Positions 1 through 12,441 of a DNA stretch of 64,000 nt are shown here, piece by piece (positions within the stretch are counted from its first letter, which is position 1; each line of letters starts with the position of its first letter). The notes under the pieces were generated by a model. That model was not told the DNA's origin. It saw only the letters and a program-made list of their open reading frames with translations, and did no database searches. Made by a program: the position numbers and the translations under genes. The stretch comes from Agrostemma githago (lineage: Eukaryota; Streptophyta; Magnoliopsida; Caryophyllales; Caryophyllaceae): the NCBI GenBank assembly GCA_958450325.1, contig OY288239.1:40111811-40175810 (forward strand), in the 5' to 3' direction.

Positions 1-244
1 ATTTTAGTACAATAAAATAAACAAAATAATTTGACAAGAAAACAACAAACTTGTTAGTAACGGTATAACGATAATAACGGTTTGTGAAGGTGTAGAATGA
101 TATGGAATGATGTAAATAGGATGATGCATGGTTTCGAAAAGTGATATTTCACGTGATTGATTTGACACGTGTTGACCTAAGTCATAAAAAACCGTTAACA
201 AGACTCGAATGGCCTTGTAGGACTCACTGCTTGGCGGGATAAAG

Positions 245-350
245 GGCCACTCGATCGAGTCATTGACGGACTCGACCGAGTACGCTGCCACTCGGTCGAG
301 TCTCGAAAAAGCATTCTGTCTCGTTTTTGGGGTGCCACTCGACCGAGTGC
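245..350. promoter_or_regulatory. Palindrome cluster 1 of LTR A (four CTCG(A/G)(T/C)CGAG sites)
   Basis: Four copies of the motif CTCGATCGAG or its variants CTCGACCGAG and CTCGGTCGAG lie within about 100 bp. The matching cluster in the other LTR is at 25077-25180. No protein-coding signal accounts for it. A protein-binding site or a structural element is possible; the function is inferred only from conservation between LTR copies. Confidence 0.6.
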
Positions 351-1386
351 CCCCTGTACGAACCAGGGTTCGTTTTGCAACTCGTTATCGGTTTCGAAAT
401 TGCTTTTGATTTTGATGATTCGATGAGTTTGTTGAATCGGGCATAAATACTATGGAATTTATGCTCGATTCATATGGATCATGCTCGTCATATTCGACGT
501 TCGATTATTAATCGATATCGAATATTAGAGCGGAACTAAAAAGATTGCTATAAGTCATTTAAGTTAACTAAAACGATATAATTTTTTCTCCGCGTTTATA
601 GTGTCGCATTCTTATCGAATTATTGACATCTTTATTAGCATCAACGAAAAATCGGATTAGTTAGATCATTTGACTAACCGTTGAGATTCGACATCCAACT
701 ATTGAGTTGGTATCGAATCTAACGGATTGACACGTTACTTGAATTGAAAGACTTGATTCCCTCGGCTTCTCCGACATCGTAATGAATCCCTAGGGATTAT
801 GTGATGTCAAATCCGCGTCAACGGGTTTCGACCCTTAAAAAAATACTTGTTTTGAAAGTAGTTTGTAATTGATGAAATATGCGATTGAATAATGATGCGA
901 ACGAAATAAAAATTATTGTTTAAATTGACTTGTTTCAATAATCAAATGCTAGGGGTGTCAGGATAAGCGACCGACAACGCTGAGTGCAATACTCTTGTAT
1001 ATTCGGGTTTCCTTATCCCACCATCACTCACACTCGACAGAAATCCACAAGTATTTTAATGCTTTTAATACTAGTGATATTAACGATATTACAACGCGAC
1101 AACGAAAATAAAAAAAGTAAAGAACGACAACTACAATGAAGGACGCGAGAGAGAAAGAGAAGAGAGAAAAGACGGGATTTGGCACCCTCAACCTACATGT
1201 TCTTGTTCTCGGACGGGACTCGTTAGATGTGGATAGCACGGGAGTATCGAGATGTAGATTAAGTTGTGGTGGTTTAGGGTTCGGATTCCTAGATACTAGG
1301 GTTGGGGTTTTGATGTATGTAGATTAGTGTAGAATAGGGTTGAATTAGGGTTGCAAAAAAGTGTGTTGAAGTGTGTGCATGGGGTG

Positions 1387-1530
1387 TTTATATAGGCTAG
1401 GCTATGCACCCCGGCTAGGGTTACTCGACCGAGTAGCCCCTTGACTCGGTCGAGTGGCCCAAGTGTCTGCATCCGGGCTTGAATGAGGGCCCACTCGATC
1501 GAGTGGGCTGAGCACTCGATCGAGTGGGTC
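1387..1530 (-). promoter_or_regulatory. LTR A promoter: TATA-like box with palindrome cluster 2 upstream
   Basis: On the minus strand a TATATAAAC-type box sits at about 1387-1396. Immediately upstream on that strand, at 1422-1530, are four more CTCG(A/G)(T/C)CGAG palindromes. The 5' LTR has the same arrangement: a TATAAATA box at 30851-30860 and four palindromes at 30878-30990. This is the expected position for an LTR promoter, about 0.5 kb from the LTR start at 1904. Confidence 0.6.
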
Positions 1531-1904
1531 AGCTGGGTCGCACGGGTCCAATGTTTTGGACCTCGAGATGGGTTTTGTATTTGGGCTGAGTTTTTAATGT
1601 TTATGTGGCTGTTTTTTGTGTGTCTCGGAAACGACTTTGACCGGGGTTGACCCAATTGCTAAAAGTCGGTTTTATTTCCGGTGTCGGTTTTGACCCAAAT
1701 TAGTCTTGTTTGACTGAAAACGACCCACTGGGCCTGAATTTGAGGTCCGTTTTGTGAGATTTTTACTCCGTAAGTGCTTAAGCCAACAACTAACAGTTTT
1801 GAGCCCACATCCAAGCGCGTAGAAACACGTTAGCGTTCTATCATCATCGGGTGTTTTTTGGAAACTGCTATAGACACCTGGCAGTAAAAATGTGGGTGTC
1901 TACA

Positions 1905-1952
1905 AAGGGCAAGATGCCCTAAACAGTAGTCTCTTTAGTTTTATTATTTGAA

Positions 1953-1983
<31 letters not shown>

Positions 1984-2327
1984 TTGTGTCTTTTGTTGTT
2001 GCTTTTTTTTAGAGATGTGTTTTGAAATTCCCGAGTTTATCGGGTTTTTTGGCAATAATAAAAAGTACTTTTATTAGTGAAACTGTTTCTGTCTTTTCAT
2101 TATTGCGGTGGTTGTGCCCTTTTGAGGGGCTGCCTACGTATCCACAGTTAGTGGAATCAAACCAGACGTAGTTCAAGCGTGGAATTTTGCAATTTCGAAA
2201 TTCACCAAGACTAGTAGTTCGAGGTGTGCGCGACAGTAGGATAAATAATCCTAACTTATTGACTTGCTTATTATATTGAAAGTTTATTTATAAAAAGATA
2301 AACTTTGCAAACGACATTGAGATAAGG
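1905..2327 (-). other. 3' untranslated region of element A
   Basis: Noncoding interval between the integrase stop codon and the 3' LTR. It contains an (ATT)n microsatellite at about 1952-1984 and a GGCTGCCTACGTATCC-type motif near 2128-2143. I recall similar motifs in this position in plant Tat-like Gypsy elements, but that is memory and not a search. No gene is visible. Unlike elements B and E, no antisense gene is carried here. Confidence 0.55.
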
Positions 2328-2802
2328 TTAAGGGTAGTAGCGCTTCAGCTGGTCTAAGTTGGTGGAGTTGACGAATTCATTCCCGTCCAAGTCTGTCAGC
2401 TTCACTGGTCCTCCTGATAGAACCTTCTTTACCAGATATGGCCCGGCCTAGTTGGGTTTGAATTTTCCCCTCGGGTCAACTGGTAGTAGAGATCGAACAG
2501 ATTTGAGGACCAAATCTCCTTCCTTGATATTTCTGGGCCTAACTCTTTTATTGAAGGCTCGTTGTATTCTTTTTTGGTATATTTTAATGTTGTTGAGGGC
2601 CTAGGACTGTCGTTCATCTAAAAGGACCAGCGAATCGTACCGTGCTTGGACCCAATCGGCTTCAGGGACTTGACTATCAAGTAAAATCCTGAGAGACGGT
2701 ATCTCCAAATCGACCGGTTGAACTACTTCTATCCCATACGTCAAATAATATGGAGTCGCACTGGTTGCGGTGCAAATTGACGTTCGGTATCCCCATAGGG
2801 CA
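2328..2802 (-). pseudogene. Integrase C-terminal part of element A
   Basis: Minus-strand reading gives the end of a Gypsy integrase: an ALWGYRTS-type motif, then TPYYLTYG and EIPSLR motifs, then a KEGDLVLKSVR-like stretch and a C-terminal tail ending in KRYYP before a TAA at 2328-2330. This is the integrase core end plus the C-terminal module. Several substitutions and at least one stop break it. The N-terminal zinc-binding part and the D,D,E core are missing: the reading stops at 2802, where a nested element begins, and the other side (9476) resumes in RNase H. About 300 codons were therefore lost in a deletion. Confidence 0.8.
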
Positions 2803-5800
2803 TGTAATCCCCTAGAAAATCTAACGCAATACAGTGGCGGAAACACTGTAGAGTTGGGATTAAAACACGCTGACAAACTATATCTTATTAAAAGAAATGG
2901 TAAGTCGATACAAAGGCCACTTTTTACAAAAGGGCTAAATAGAAAATTCTCCAAATGGGTTATACAAATCCGTAAATTACATGAATAGAGAAAGAGTAGG
3001 ATCCACGCTACTCGCTAGCTCACACCCAAAACCTAGCAGCAAATACCTGTCATGTTATAAACATAACAGCCACGTCAGTGGGGAGTAACTCGGACGTTCT
3101 CCCAGCCATATTATATCATATGGAAAAATAATAGTATTATTATATCAAAATACTTAAAATGAGAAAACATTAAAACGATAAAATAAAAATAAGTTTTCAG
3201 CGAAACTTAAAGCATTTGCAAACCTGCAAGTCAATATCAATCGATAATAATAATATTCAAAAATGGCATTATGGAAATTCGTTCAGTGTGCACAAGGCTA
3301 GACTTTCACTAGGATAATACTGGAAACTAGCTTCGAGAACTGTAGACTTAACTCATAACAGAATCCAGTCTCTAACTAGGCAACTCAACTATAACAGGAC
3401 TGCGTGCAGTGAGGTCCTGGCTTAAGTAATGTACACCCCAGACTATATTACTCTAACCCCACACTTCTCTTTATTCCATAACTCCAAAACAGCCATTATC
3501 GATATTCAAAAGATATAATCAATATAAATGATATGGATAAAAGAAATAACCATTTTATATTAAAAGGGAAACTTTCTATAAATAGAAACTTACTAATTTT
3601 AGAAACTTACTAAAATAGTCTTATAGAAAATACGTAAGATATTAAAATTAGTGAAATGTATAGAATAGCATTTCCAACGAAATTAATATTTTATTATTAT
3701 CGTCGTTATCGTAACTTTAATATATTTCTAAATTCGTTACTCAAAATATAAATATAATAAGTCAATATAGTATTTAATAAATAATTAGGAAATCGAGTTA
3801 AAACTATAAATTTTAGAAAAGAGATGTTTTAAGAAAAACGATCTCAAAATTAATTGAGTCAACAAGTTTTATAAATGAAATAAATTTTAGAAAGATTTCA
3901 ACTTATTTTTAGCAAACAGCCTTTATTAATGAATAATACGAATTTTAATAAAAATAGTCAATTGTAAACAAATAAGAAATTATTAGTGAAAATGGTCTCC
4001 ACTAAAAATATATTTAAAACGAAATCGACTATTTCCTCATTTATTAGTATAAATCGTAAAACGGAAATTAATTTATTAAACAAGTATACAAATCTCGATT
4101 ATAATATAAAAATATGATTTTTAGTTAAAATTATAAATAGACGAAATATGACAAAAATATGAAATCGATATTATTTAGTTACTAGTGTCACGATAACCAA
4201 CAAAATATTATAACGATCATAATTTATAAAATTATTAACGATTTATAAAACTATATCGAAAGTTATAAAAATATAGAAAGGCATACGATTTAAAATAAAT
4301 ATAATTAGCAATAATATATAGCTAAAATTAGAAAACCGAAGTTAAAATATTTACTACATACTACTACTCAAACATACGATATAAAATCGAGTAACGTCCT
4401 AAAGTTACCTTGAGTCGATAGTGAAAATGAACACATACTCGTCCTTGATCAGTCCAAGCTACAAATCGATAGTGATGTCTTTAAGCTCCAAGTGCTAAAA
4501 TCATTAGTCTTCTAAACATGGTCCACCACGACAATCGAGAAGACAAAACAATGGAATGAGACAAGGGTATTTGACACAAGACGGAAAGGGGAAAGGATGT
4601 GTCAAATAGAAACCCAAAGGCTGAACTTAATAGAGTTGAATACGACAAAGTAAAGATGTGAATCGTCATGAAAGTGATGCACAAAGAGGAAATGGGTAAC
4701 AACATCAAATACACAACGAACCAAAAAAAAAGAACGAAGGGACGAGATGAAGCAAGAAGAACTCGAAATCAATAATATCGGACACGACAAAACAGTTGCA
4801 TCAATCATCAGCAGTGACAGGAGTTCGTCGAAAGGAAATCGGAGAAGATAACAAGTGTGGGATAAAACAAAAGAGTGGACCGAGAAGATAACCGACCCTG
4901 ATCAAAACCGGACAGATAAACAACGACAACACCAGGTGCATACGCAAGCAGAACAAGGGACGAACACCATCGTGCACGACACGAATTAGAGCACTAGCAG
5001 TACAGTGATGACATACATACAAAAACAGCAATAGACGGATACAATAGAAGAAATTACAATGTGCATCAGTTTTACGCAATACCCGAACAAAGAAGAGAAG
5101 AGGAAGAAAACAGCAGCAGAAGAAGCACAACGGCAGTAGCAGCAGAAGTATTAGCAAACGCAGAAGAAGAATTAAGAAAAGAAGAAGAAGAAAAAGAGAG
5201 GATGAAACACGCAGCAGCATCACAAAACGCACCAGCAGGAATTAACGCAGCGAAGAAGAAATAAGAACAAGAACGAAATTGAGCAACAACAAACAGCAGT
5301 GATACGAACAATCGCATCAGCAGTAACGACAAGACAGAAGAAGAAGAAGAGGAGGAAACGAGACACATTGCAGCAGCAAATCAAGGATGAAAAGAAGAAG
5401 AAAAAGAACGATCACTCACTGAGTTCCGACAACGAAGGGAGCAGCAGCGCAGCAGGAGAAGAAGACGGAAATTGAGAGGAACAAGATGCAACAGCAGCGG
5501 CAAAGGACATAGCAGCAGCAGCAGGAAGCCACAGCAGCAGCAGCAGGAAGCAGCAGCAGCGTTTAGCAGCAGCAGTAACGTAACACCAGCAGCAGCGGAA
5601 CGACGACAGCAGAGTCAGGACAAAGGAGAAGAAAAAGAAGGAGAAGTGGCAGCAGTAAGAGGAGAAAAAATGAAGAAGAAGAGGAGACTGATGAGATTGA
5701 TGACGAACTGATCAAAGTTTAAGAAGAAGGAGAGAAGGCAGATCAAGGAGGTGAATGAATATGGGACCGAAATAAGGAAAGCGGTGGAGGATGAATAGAG

Positions 5801-6531
5801 ACGGGATTTAAGACACAAGGAGGTGAAGGGGGACACGTAAATGTGGGGAAAACCAAAAAAATGAAATGAATTAAGTGGGGTAAGTGGAGTGAATTTAACT
5901 CACCCAAAAATTGTACGGATTCCGAGACGAAATGTATACGTTGTATACGGACAATTAAATGAATCGGGTAGGAGACGAATTCCGTAACGAAAAGTTGACT
6001 GACCCTTGAATCGAATTAAAATGAGTTAATAAAATTAAATAAATAATCGGGCCGTCAAATAAAATGAGTAAATAAAGTACTCGAGATGAGGACGAAGTTG
6101 ATAGAAATAAAAGTTTAGACGACGAAATAGTATTTCCAAATAAATAATAAATCTTCGATAAAGTGAATTAAATTGATTTCTCGAGAAAAGGTGATAAATG
6201 TTTTGACGAGACTTAAAATAAATGAACTTCGAGTCGAAAAATAGAAATTCGAGATTAAACATAAATAAATAGAAATTTAGAATTTAAATCGTCGAAATAG
6301 ATTTACGATAAGAATTAAATTAGATATATATATAAAATGGATCGAAACATAAATAAAAATATGTTTTAATAAGAAAAGTTTCCGAGTCAAATAAAATTTT
6401 AGGAGTTTGAAACGATTAAACGATATATTCGTCTTATAATAATTTTAAGAATTACGAAGTAAATTGTAAAAAAATATAAATACGAACATAATTTTAATTT
6501 AATTTAATTTATAAAAATCAGGGGTGTTACA
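2803..6531 (-). repeat. 3' LTR of the LARD-like element (3729 bp)
   Basis: The boundaries are TG at 2803 and CA at 6531 in plus coordinates. The first 168 bp (2803-2970) appear identical to 9308-9475, which defines these as the two LTR copies. The LTR is AT-rich, with one different block at about 5050-5720 rich in CAG/GCA and GAA triplets. Long ORFs in that block (for example 4801-5232 minus and 5072-5368 minus) are low-complexity artefacts. No host gene is recognisable. Confidence 0.8.
5050..5720. repeat. CAG/GAA-rich low-complexity block in the LARD LTR
   Basis: Imperfect runs of GCAGCA, AGAAGAA and related triplets fill this stretch, unlike the AT-rich LTR around it. Open frames on both strands come from the lack of stop codons in such repeats. 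No conserved protein motif is visible. Confidence 0.6.
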
Positions 6532-6568
6532 ATCTTCCCCACTAAAAAGAAGTTTCGTCCTCGAAACT
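6532..6568 (-). promoter_or_regulatory. Polypurine tract region of the LARD-like element
   Basis: On the minus strand a GAGGACGAAACTTC motif is followed by AGTGGGGAAGAT directly before the LTR start TGTAACACCCC. This is the plus-strand priming site of reverse transcription and sets both element orientation and LTR boundary. Confidence 0.75.
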
Positions 6569-6924
6569 TATAAAAACATAATCGAAATCGAAGACAAATT
6601 TACTTTTTTTTTTAAGATGAGTTGGCCTCAGAAGCCAAAGTTTAAAATCATTTAACTCAATAAAATCGTAAGTTAAAAATTATTCAATAAAATAATGGCG
6701 ATAAATAATATTTGTAAACGAACTCGAGGGTGAGAGTACTCAAATATTTTCAAAACATAGTAAAACGCTTTGATTAAGAATTTCGACAATATTTTGTTTT
6801 AAGATCAAACAAAAATTTGAGAAATCAAGTTTTGTGGTTAGTAAATAAGAATCGACTAAGTCGACCAACATTTTCAATAACAGATTTAATGTCCAACGAC
6901 AATAAAACAAAATTTTAGACGCAC

Positions 6925-6958
<34 letters not shown>

Positions 6959-9293
6959 TATTAAATCTTTTTACTTAATAATCTTATAAAAATCCAAAAT
7001 ATTTGCAATCACGAAAGTTTTCATAAAATCTCGATCACGTGAAAATCAAATTGAAATTTTAAATAATTTCGAAATACTTTAAAATAAATTATTAAGACTC
7101 TTTTGAAATATGTCCAAAATAAAATAAAAACGAAATAAAAAGTTTTGAAATTTATAACTCAAAATGCTAAAATTTCATGAAAATCAAAATTTGTAGATTA
7201 GTCAAACTTTTCATAACACAAGTTTGGGAAAAATAATAAATGGGTAAATAGACTCAAAGTCAACGACAAATCGCAACAGAAATTTTCAAACCCGATAAAG
7301 AGGTCGAAAGGGATTGACCGAAGAAGAACTAGTAGGATTAAAGAAAAGCTAAAGGAAGGAACGAAATTGAGAGTCAACAGAGCTCTCAAGGAACTACAGA
7401 AGAAGTTAACCATCTCGAGATTCCCGGTACGACTCCCACAACACGGGTTCCTAATTTCCATCAAATAATACTAAGTCTAATATTAGGCATTAGGTGGTAC
7501 TACTCAGTCACAATCTCCAAAAATGTCTTACGTGATTGTCCAATCGTTCAAACGACACGATAATAATCCACAATCGTTTTACAATCTAATCTCATCCATT
7601 AAACTTCCAACGGTCATTAAAACACACTCAAACTTGCGATCGATAAGGTTCCTAAGTCCAAAGCTCATAATGTTTGAACCCGAGGTATACTCCAAATTTC
7701 TCGAGTAAGGAACACAAGACAAGGTCCAACAATTTAACAAGGCTCGGGTACACAATCCTCAAAAATGTTCAACAACATATTTAATATGCCACAAGTACAA
7801 AACTTGAAAAAGTACAACGAATCCTCAAAGACGCTCAAACCTATAGGTAATGGCGCGATCACTAACATCTTCAAAACACGTCTTTCGACTCAGGTTTCTG
7901 GAAATTCCACCAAAGTTCATATCGTAACAGCTAAATCACCAAAATATTGACTCAGCGAAGCCACAATTTCGTTGATCAAAGGGTTCTAAGCTAAAAGTCC
8001 CAATCAGATACACCTGTATAATAATATTCCTCAGAAGAACACAATAACCAAAACTCTGATTGTGCAACAAATTTCTTTTCTCACGGTTAACTACATTTTA
8101 TCCAAATTAGATCACTCAACTCCAAAGTTCATAGGTTACAACCTTAAATAACGATCAATGACCTAATCCTTAAGGAACACGGGTAATCCATGTCAACCAA
8201 AATTTCTAACAATATTAACAAAAACCTTTAATGGTACCACACACTCAGGCTAACATTTTATTAAACAATACTATATGATCCCAAATATTCACGATGCATC
8301 CATCCAATAAGCCTCAGGTAAGAATCCCAAAGTAGTATTATCAGTTATACTTTGTTTGGTTCTAGGTTAGGTACTAGGTATCCATCAAAATATGACATAC
8401 TCTTACTACTCCAAAAGATCACTCAACTTAAAGTACTCAACATAATCATGTAGCCTATAACCCAAGGCTGATCGGTATCTAAGGTATCATCCTAATTCCA
8501 TCAAACAACAATTTGCCATTCAAATCAATTCTCAAGAATTTATTACTTGCTTAGAAGGTAGGGTAGACTCACAATCCTCAAACCAGGTAACAAGGGTTTA
8601 CTAAACCTCAACATCAATAACTTTTCACGGGGTTCACTGAGACGGAAATCGATCTAACCAAGAATCTCAAGGGGAAAGATGGTAAAGTAGAAGAATTTAA
8701 TCGAAGATTTATCTCTAGAATGAAGACGAGAAATAATACGAGAAGAATTGGAAAAGGCAGAAGCAGGAAGAAAAGAGTCAATGATTCAAGCTAATAAAGA
8801 CCTAAAACGAGAAGGGAAAGTTTGGACCTCTAAGGTTCGCGAGGGAACCAAAAGGATTACTCCATCTTCTTGTAGAGGAACGAGCACACAAGTCTTGGGT
8901 CGCTCCATCTAGACCTACTGCAACATCATGGAGCATGAATCTAGCCTTAATCATCTATCCTGTAGCTTGAGCGAACTAAATCGGAGCTGAAAGGTCACCA
9001 TCGGCATCTTTCCTGGAGCACCAAGTTGTCCACTCGAGTTGACGGGCGTTGAGAGTTCTAAGCAAGTCTTGTCCCGATCAGGAGCAGTATATCAGCATCC
9101 TGTTCTTTCATCTTCTTCTCGACACAAAAATGAACAAATATTCAATGCTAGTCATTGAGTTACAAGAACAATTAATCCTAACAGTTAAGTCCTTATTTAG
9201 GTTTCGACCCATCTCTCACTAATATTTCTTTAATGTTCAAATCATTTACTAGTATTTTTCCTAAAATCAGGTGTAAGCGTCGGGAGCAACAAT
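6569..9293 (-). other. Noncoding internal region of the LARD-like element
   Basis: About 2.7 kb between purine tract and PBS. The longest open frames are 60-90 codons (for example 7198-7464 minus and 7523-7708 plus), and none shows a gag, protease, RT, RNase H, integrase or chromodomain motif. A 27-nt T run lies at 6927-6953. I see no gene here. It may be the cis-acting packaging and replication part of an element that depends on an autonomous partner. Confidence 0.6.
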
Positions 9294-9305
9294 GCTCTGA
9301 TACCA
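9294..9305 (-). promoter_or_regulatory. Primer-binding site (tRNA-iMet) of the LARD-like element
   Basis: The minus-strand sequence TGGTATCAGAGC is complementary to the 3' end of plant initiator methionine tRNA. It lies two bases after the 5' LTR end, as expected for minus-strand priming. Confidence 0.85.
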
Positions 9306-9307
9306 AT

Positions 9308-9475
9308 TGTAATCCCCTAGAAAATCTAACGCAATACAGTGGCGGAAACACTGTAGAGTTGGGATTAAAACACGCTGACAAACTATATCTTATTAAAAGA
9401 AATGGTAAGTCGATACAAAGGCCACTTTTTACAAAAGGGCTAAATAGAAAATTCTCCAAATGGGTTATACAAATC
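9308..9475 (-). repeat. 5' LTR remnant (168 bp) of the LARD-like element
   Basis: This is the terminal 168 bp of the 5' LTR, with no difference from 2803-2970 that I can see. It ends at 9475, where the sequence switches directly to element A RNase H. The missing 3.5 kb of LTR together with the missing A integrase points to one deletion spanning the original insertion edge. Confidence 0.85.
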
Positions 9476-11401
9476 GACATGCTAGTTAGGTGATCCGGTA
9501 TATTCAGTAGGGATACTAATTTGGAAAGTGCATCTGCGAACTGGTTTTCTTCCCAGGGCAGATATAAGTATTCTACTTTTTGGAATTGTTTTTTGAGAAC
9601 CCTTACTCGCACCTGGTAGGCCACGAGATTAGCGTTCTGAGTCTTCCATTTTTGGAGAGCTTAGTTGATGACTAGAGATGAGTCGTCGTGTACCCGGAGA
9701 TTTGTGACTCCTAAATCGGCGGTAACTTGCAACCCGTGAATGCATGCTTCGTATCCGGCTGCATTATTAGTCACGTCAAAATCCAATTTAATGGATAATG
9801 GGGTATGTTCCCCTTTTGGTGAGATTAAAAGAATCCCGACCCCAAATCCTCGGAAATTAGGCGCCCCATCGAAATATAAATCCCATGTCTCTGTGTCGGT
9901 ATGGAATATATCTTCATCTTGGAAGGACCAAGTGTCGGTGTGCCCTCTTCGGTTATGGGACTATCGACGAGAAATTCGGCTACTACCCGGCCTTTAATGG
10001 CTTTTAATGACACGAACTTGAGGTCAAACTCTGCCAACATTAGAGTCCACCTAGACATTACGCCACTAAGGATGGTCTTCTCGAATAGGTACTTGATAGG
10101 ATCCATTTTGGATAATAGTTGTACCTCGTAGCTGAGCATATAGTGCCAGAGTTTCATGGTGGCTCAAACTAGCTAGGGCTAGGCACGTTTTCTCGAGCAT
10201 GGTATATTTGTATTCATACTCCAAGAATTTTTTGCTGATGTAGTAGATTGCTCGTTCTTCCGAGTCGACTGTCTGTGCTAGCATTGCCCCCATGGTTGTC
10301 TCGGTTGTTGTTAGGTATAACGACAAAGGCAAACCGGGTTGAGGTGGCATTAATATCGGCGGAGCAGATTGAATTTCTTTGATTTTATCGAAAGTCGTTT
10401 GACATTTATCATCCCATAGCTTCCGTTCACCTACTTTCAGTTTTTTGAAAATCGGTTCACATACCATGGTTAGTTTGCATATGAATCGACTGATATATTG
10501 AACTTTCCCGAGAAATCCCCTTTATTTCTTTGTCGGTCTTAGGGGGCTTCATCTCGGTAATGACTTTGATTTTAACTAGATCGACCTCGATACCACGTTG
10601 GCTAACGATATGACCCAGTAATTTGCCTGATGTTACCTCGAAGCTGCATTTTTGAGGGTTTAGCCTCATATTGTATTTGCGTAATCGGGTAAAGAACTTC
10701 CTTAGGGCAGTAATGTGCTCGTCTCGGTTTTTTGATTTGATGATCATGTCGTCTACATAAACTTCCACTTCCTTATGCATCATGTCGTGTAATAAGGTTG
10801 TGGCGGTTCGTTGATAAGTGGCCTCGGCATTGATGAGACCGAACGACATGACAGTGTAGCAGTAAGTACCCCAAGGTGTAATGAAGGTGGTCTTACTCAT
10901 ATCTTCTTCTGCCATTTTAATCTGATTATACCCAGCATATTCGTCCATAAAGGATATAAGTGCGTGATCAGCGGTATTGTCCACCAGTATGTCGATGTGT
11001 GGCAATGGAAAGTCGTCTTTCGGGCTCGCTTTATTAAGATCCCAAAAATCTACAAATACGCGCACCTTACCGTCCTTTTTAGGTACCGGCACGATGTTTG
11101 CAACCCAGTCCAGATATTCGGACACTCATATGAAGACGACTTTGAACTGTTTGTCGACCTCTTCTTTGACCTTGAGAGACCATTCAGGCCTAATTCTGCG
11201 GAACTTCTGTTTTACCGGCTTACACCCGTCTTTAATGGATATACGATGTTCAGCTATTTCCCGATCTATCCCCGGCATGTGCTTGTAGGACCATGCGAAG
11301 ACGTCTTTGCATTCTTGGAGGAGGTTTGTGAATTGTTGTCTCTCCTCGGGATCTAAAGATAACCCTAACTTAAGGACCTGGGGCTCTAAAGTGGTTCCCA
11401 C
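9476..11401 (-). pseudogene. Reverse transcriptase and dual RNase H of element A
   Basis: Minus-strand Gypsy pol. From 11401 downward come a KDVFAWSYKHMPGI-type segment, the RT domain (VDFWDLNKASPKDDFPLPHID region, TPWGTYCY, and the YVDDMI catalytic motif near 10755), then the first RNase H (about 10467-9960). A second RNase H-like domain covers about 9905-9476; its GYEACIHG-like part is decayed and its ADALSKL end intact. Two RNase H domains in tandem are typical of the Tat branch of plant Gypsy elements. Frameshifts and stops split the frame near 11126, 10460 and 10060. The second RNase H is cut at 9476 by the nested LARD. Confidence 0.8.
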
Positions 11402-12441
11402 ATTGATGAACTCGGTTTCTTCGTTTATCGGATATCGGGATTCCCTTTGTTACATTCCCGAGTCAATTTGGTATCGGGTTATGTAAGAGTTGATTGATAC
11501 AGACCAACTTGGACAGCCCCGAATACTGGTGTAACAAATTAGTCGGTCAATCTCGGGCTATATGGGCTCAAATAGATGCCCTTGATGACGTTGCATGCCT
11601 TTTCAGTGTTTACTCGGACAACGTTACCTGGGGTCATGGCGTATCCTAGACCGAAGCATGATTCTCTGTCGTTCAGGACTTCGATAATCTTCCTAGCTGG
11701 AAGATATGGCCTCGAGGTAACCCCCGGAAAATACCCTAAATTCTGTAGCATCGTATCGATGCTAGTGGTGAAATAAGGTCTGAAGAGGTATTTCTTCTCG
11801 ATCATCCCCACAAAATCGAATCCCCGAAGGTCCGTACGGCCCGTGGCGTTGCAACTAGCCACGATTATGGGGGTTGCCTCCAAAGTAATAACACTATCTT
11901 GCAGAGGCAACTTGATTTTTTCGGTGGAGGGTGGAGGACACCGCCTTAACAACGTGGATCCATGGCCTTCCGAGGAGCAGGTTGAAAGAAGAGGTGACAT
12001 CGATCACCTGGAACTCTAGCTCCTTTTCAATTGGGTCTGTTATGATTGTCAGTTTAATGGCCCTAGCAACCGACTTTGGGCTCCCATCAAAAGCCTGGAT
12101 GGTCTGAGCAGTCGGGTTATAGTCAGCCTCGGTAAAAGGCCGAAGGCTTTGGCGGTCCTTAGAGGAAGGACATTCACAACAAACCCATCATCAATTAGGG
12201 TCATTGGGAGATATTTCCCTCGGCAAATTACTGTGATGTACAGGGGCAAGTTATGAGAAGCCCCGAACGGTGGTAGGTCAGACTTAGAGAAGATAATAAG
12301 TGGACCTTCCTTGGACTTGCCCTTGAGATAGGGCATGATGGTGGCTACCATTTCAGCAGGGGTAACTAGGGAGTCGACCTTAATCTGATCGAGAGTCTAA
12401 GTAAGGGCCTCTTGATGTTCTTGCGAGCTAACCAAGAGTTG
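11402..12441 (-). pseudogene. Protease region of element A
   Basis: Minus-strand frames 12351-12049 and 12000-11539 carry a retroviral-type aspartic protease. The motif is LIDDGFVVNVLP (around 12190), where an IDDGSALN-type sequence is usual in Tat elements, so the serine after the glycine is replaced. It is followed by a linker and a G-R-PY-type stretch leading to RT. The frame is interrupted several times, so no active protease is expected from this copy. Confidence 0.7.

Larger units (their letters stand above)
1..1904 (-). repeat. 3' LTR of Gypsy element A (truncated by window start)
   Basis: This is a long terminal repeat read on the minus strand. On that strand it starts TGTAGACACC at 1904. 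It runs off the window at position 1, so its far end is not visible. It aligns by eye to the 5' LTR at 24253-31375 in several blocks: 240-350 with 25077-25180, 940-1040 with 25730-25830, 1128-1240 with 30516-30640, and 1867-1904 with 31338-31375. The two copies differ at many positions and by many small indels, so the insertion is old. It holds two clusters of CTCGATCGAG-type palindromes and a TATA-like box. An LTR is the promoter and polyadenylation unit of the retroelement. Confidence 0.85.
2803..9475 (-). mobile_element. Non-autonomous large-LTR Gypsy-type element nested in A (LARD-like)
   Basis: Minus-strand LTR element. It has a complete 3' LTR (2803-6531, TGTAACACCCC...GGGGATTACA on the minus strand), a polypurine tract next to it, a 2.8-kb internal region without gag-pol, a PBS for initiator methionine tRNA at 9294-9305, and only the last 168 bp of its 5' LTR (9308-9475). 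The LTR start, purine tract and the GAGGACGAAACTT motif beside it resemble chromovirus (Tekay-type) Gypsy elements. With 3.7-kb LTRs and no coding capacity it fits the LARD class, mobilised in trans. The 5' LTR is cut off abruptly where element A sequence (RNase H) resumes. Confidence 0.8.

Noticed and set aside
4801..5711. Several ORFs of 67-143 codons on both strands
   Set aside because: They coincide with CAG/GAA triplet-rich sequence inside the LARD LTR and show only homopolymer-like leucine, serine or glutamate runs.
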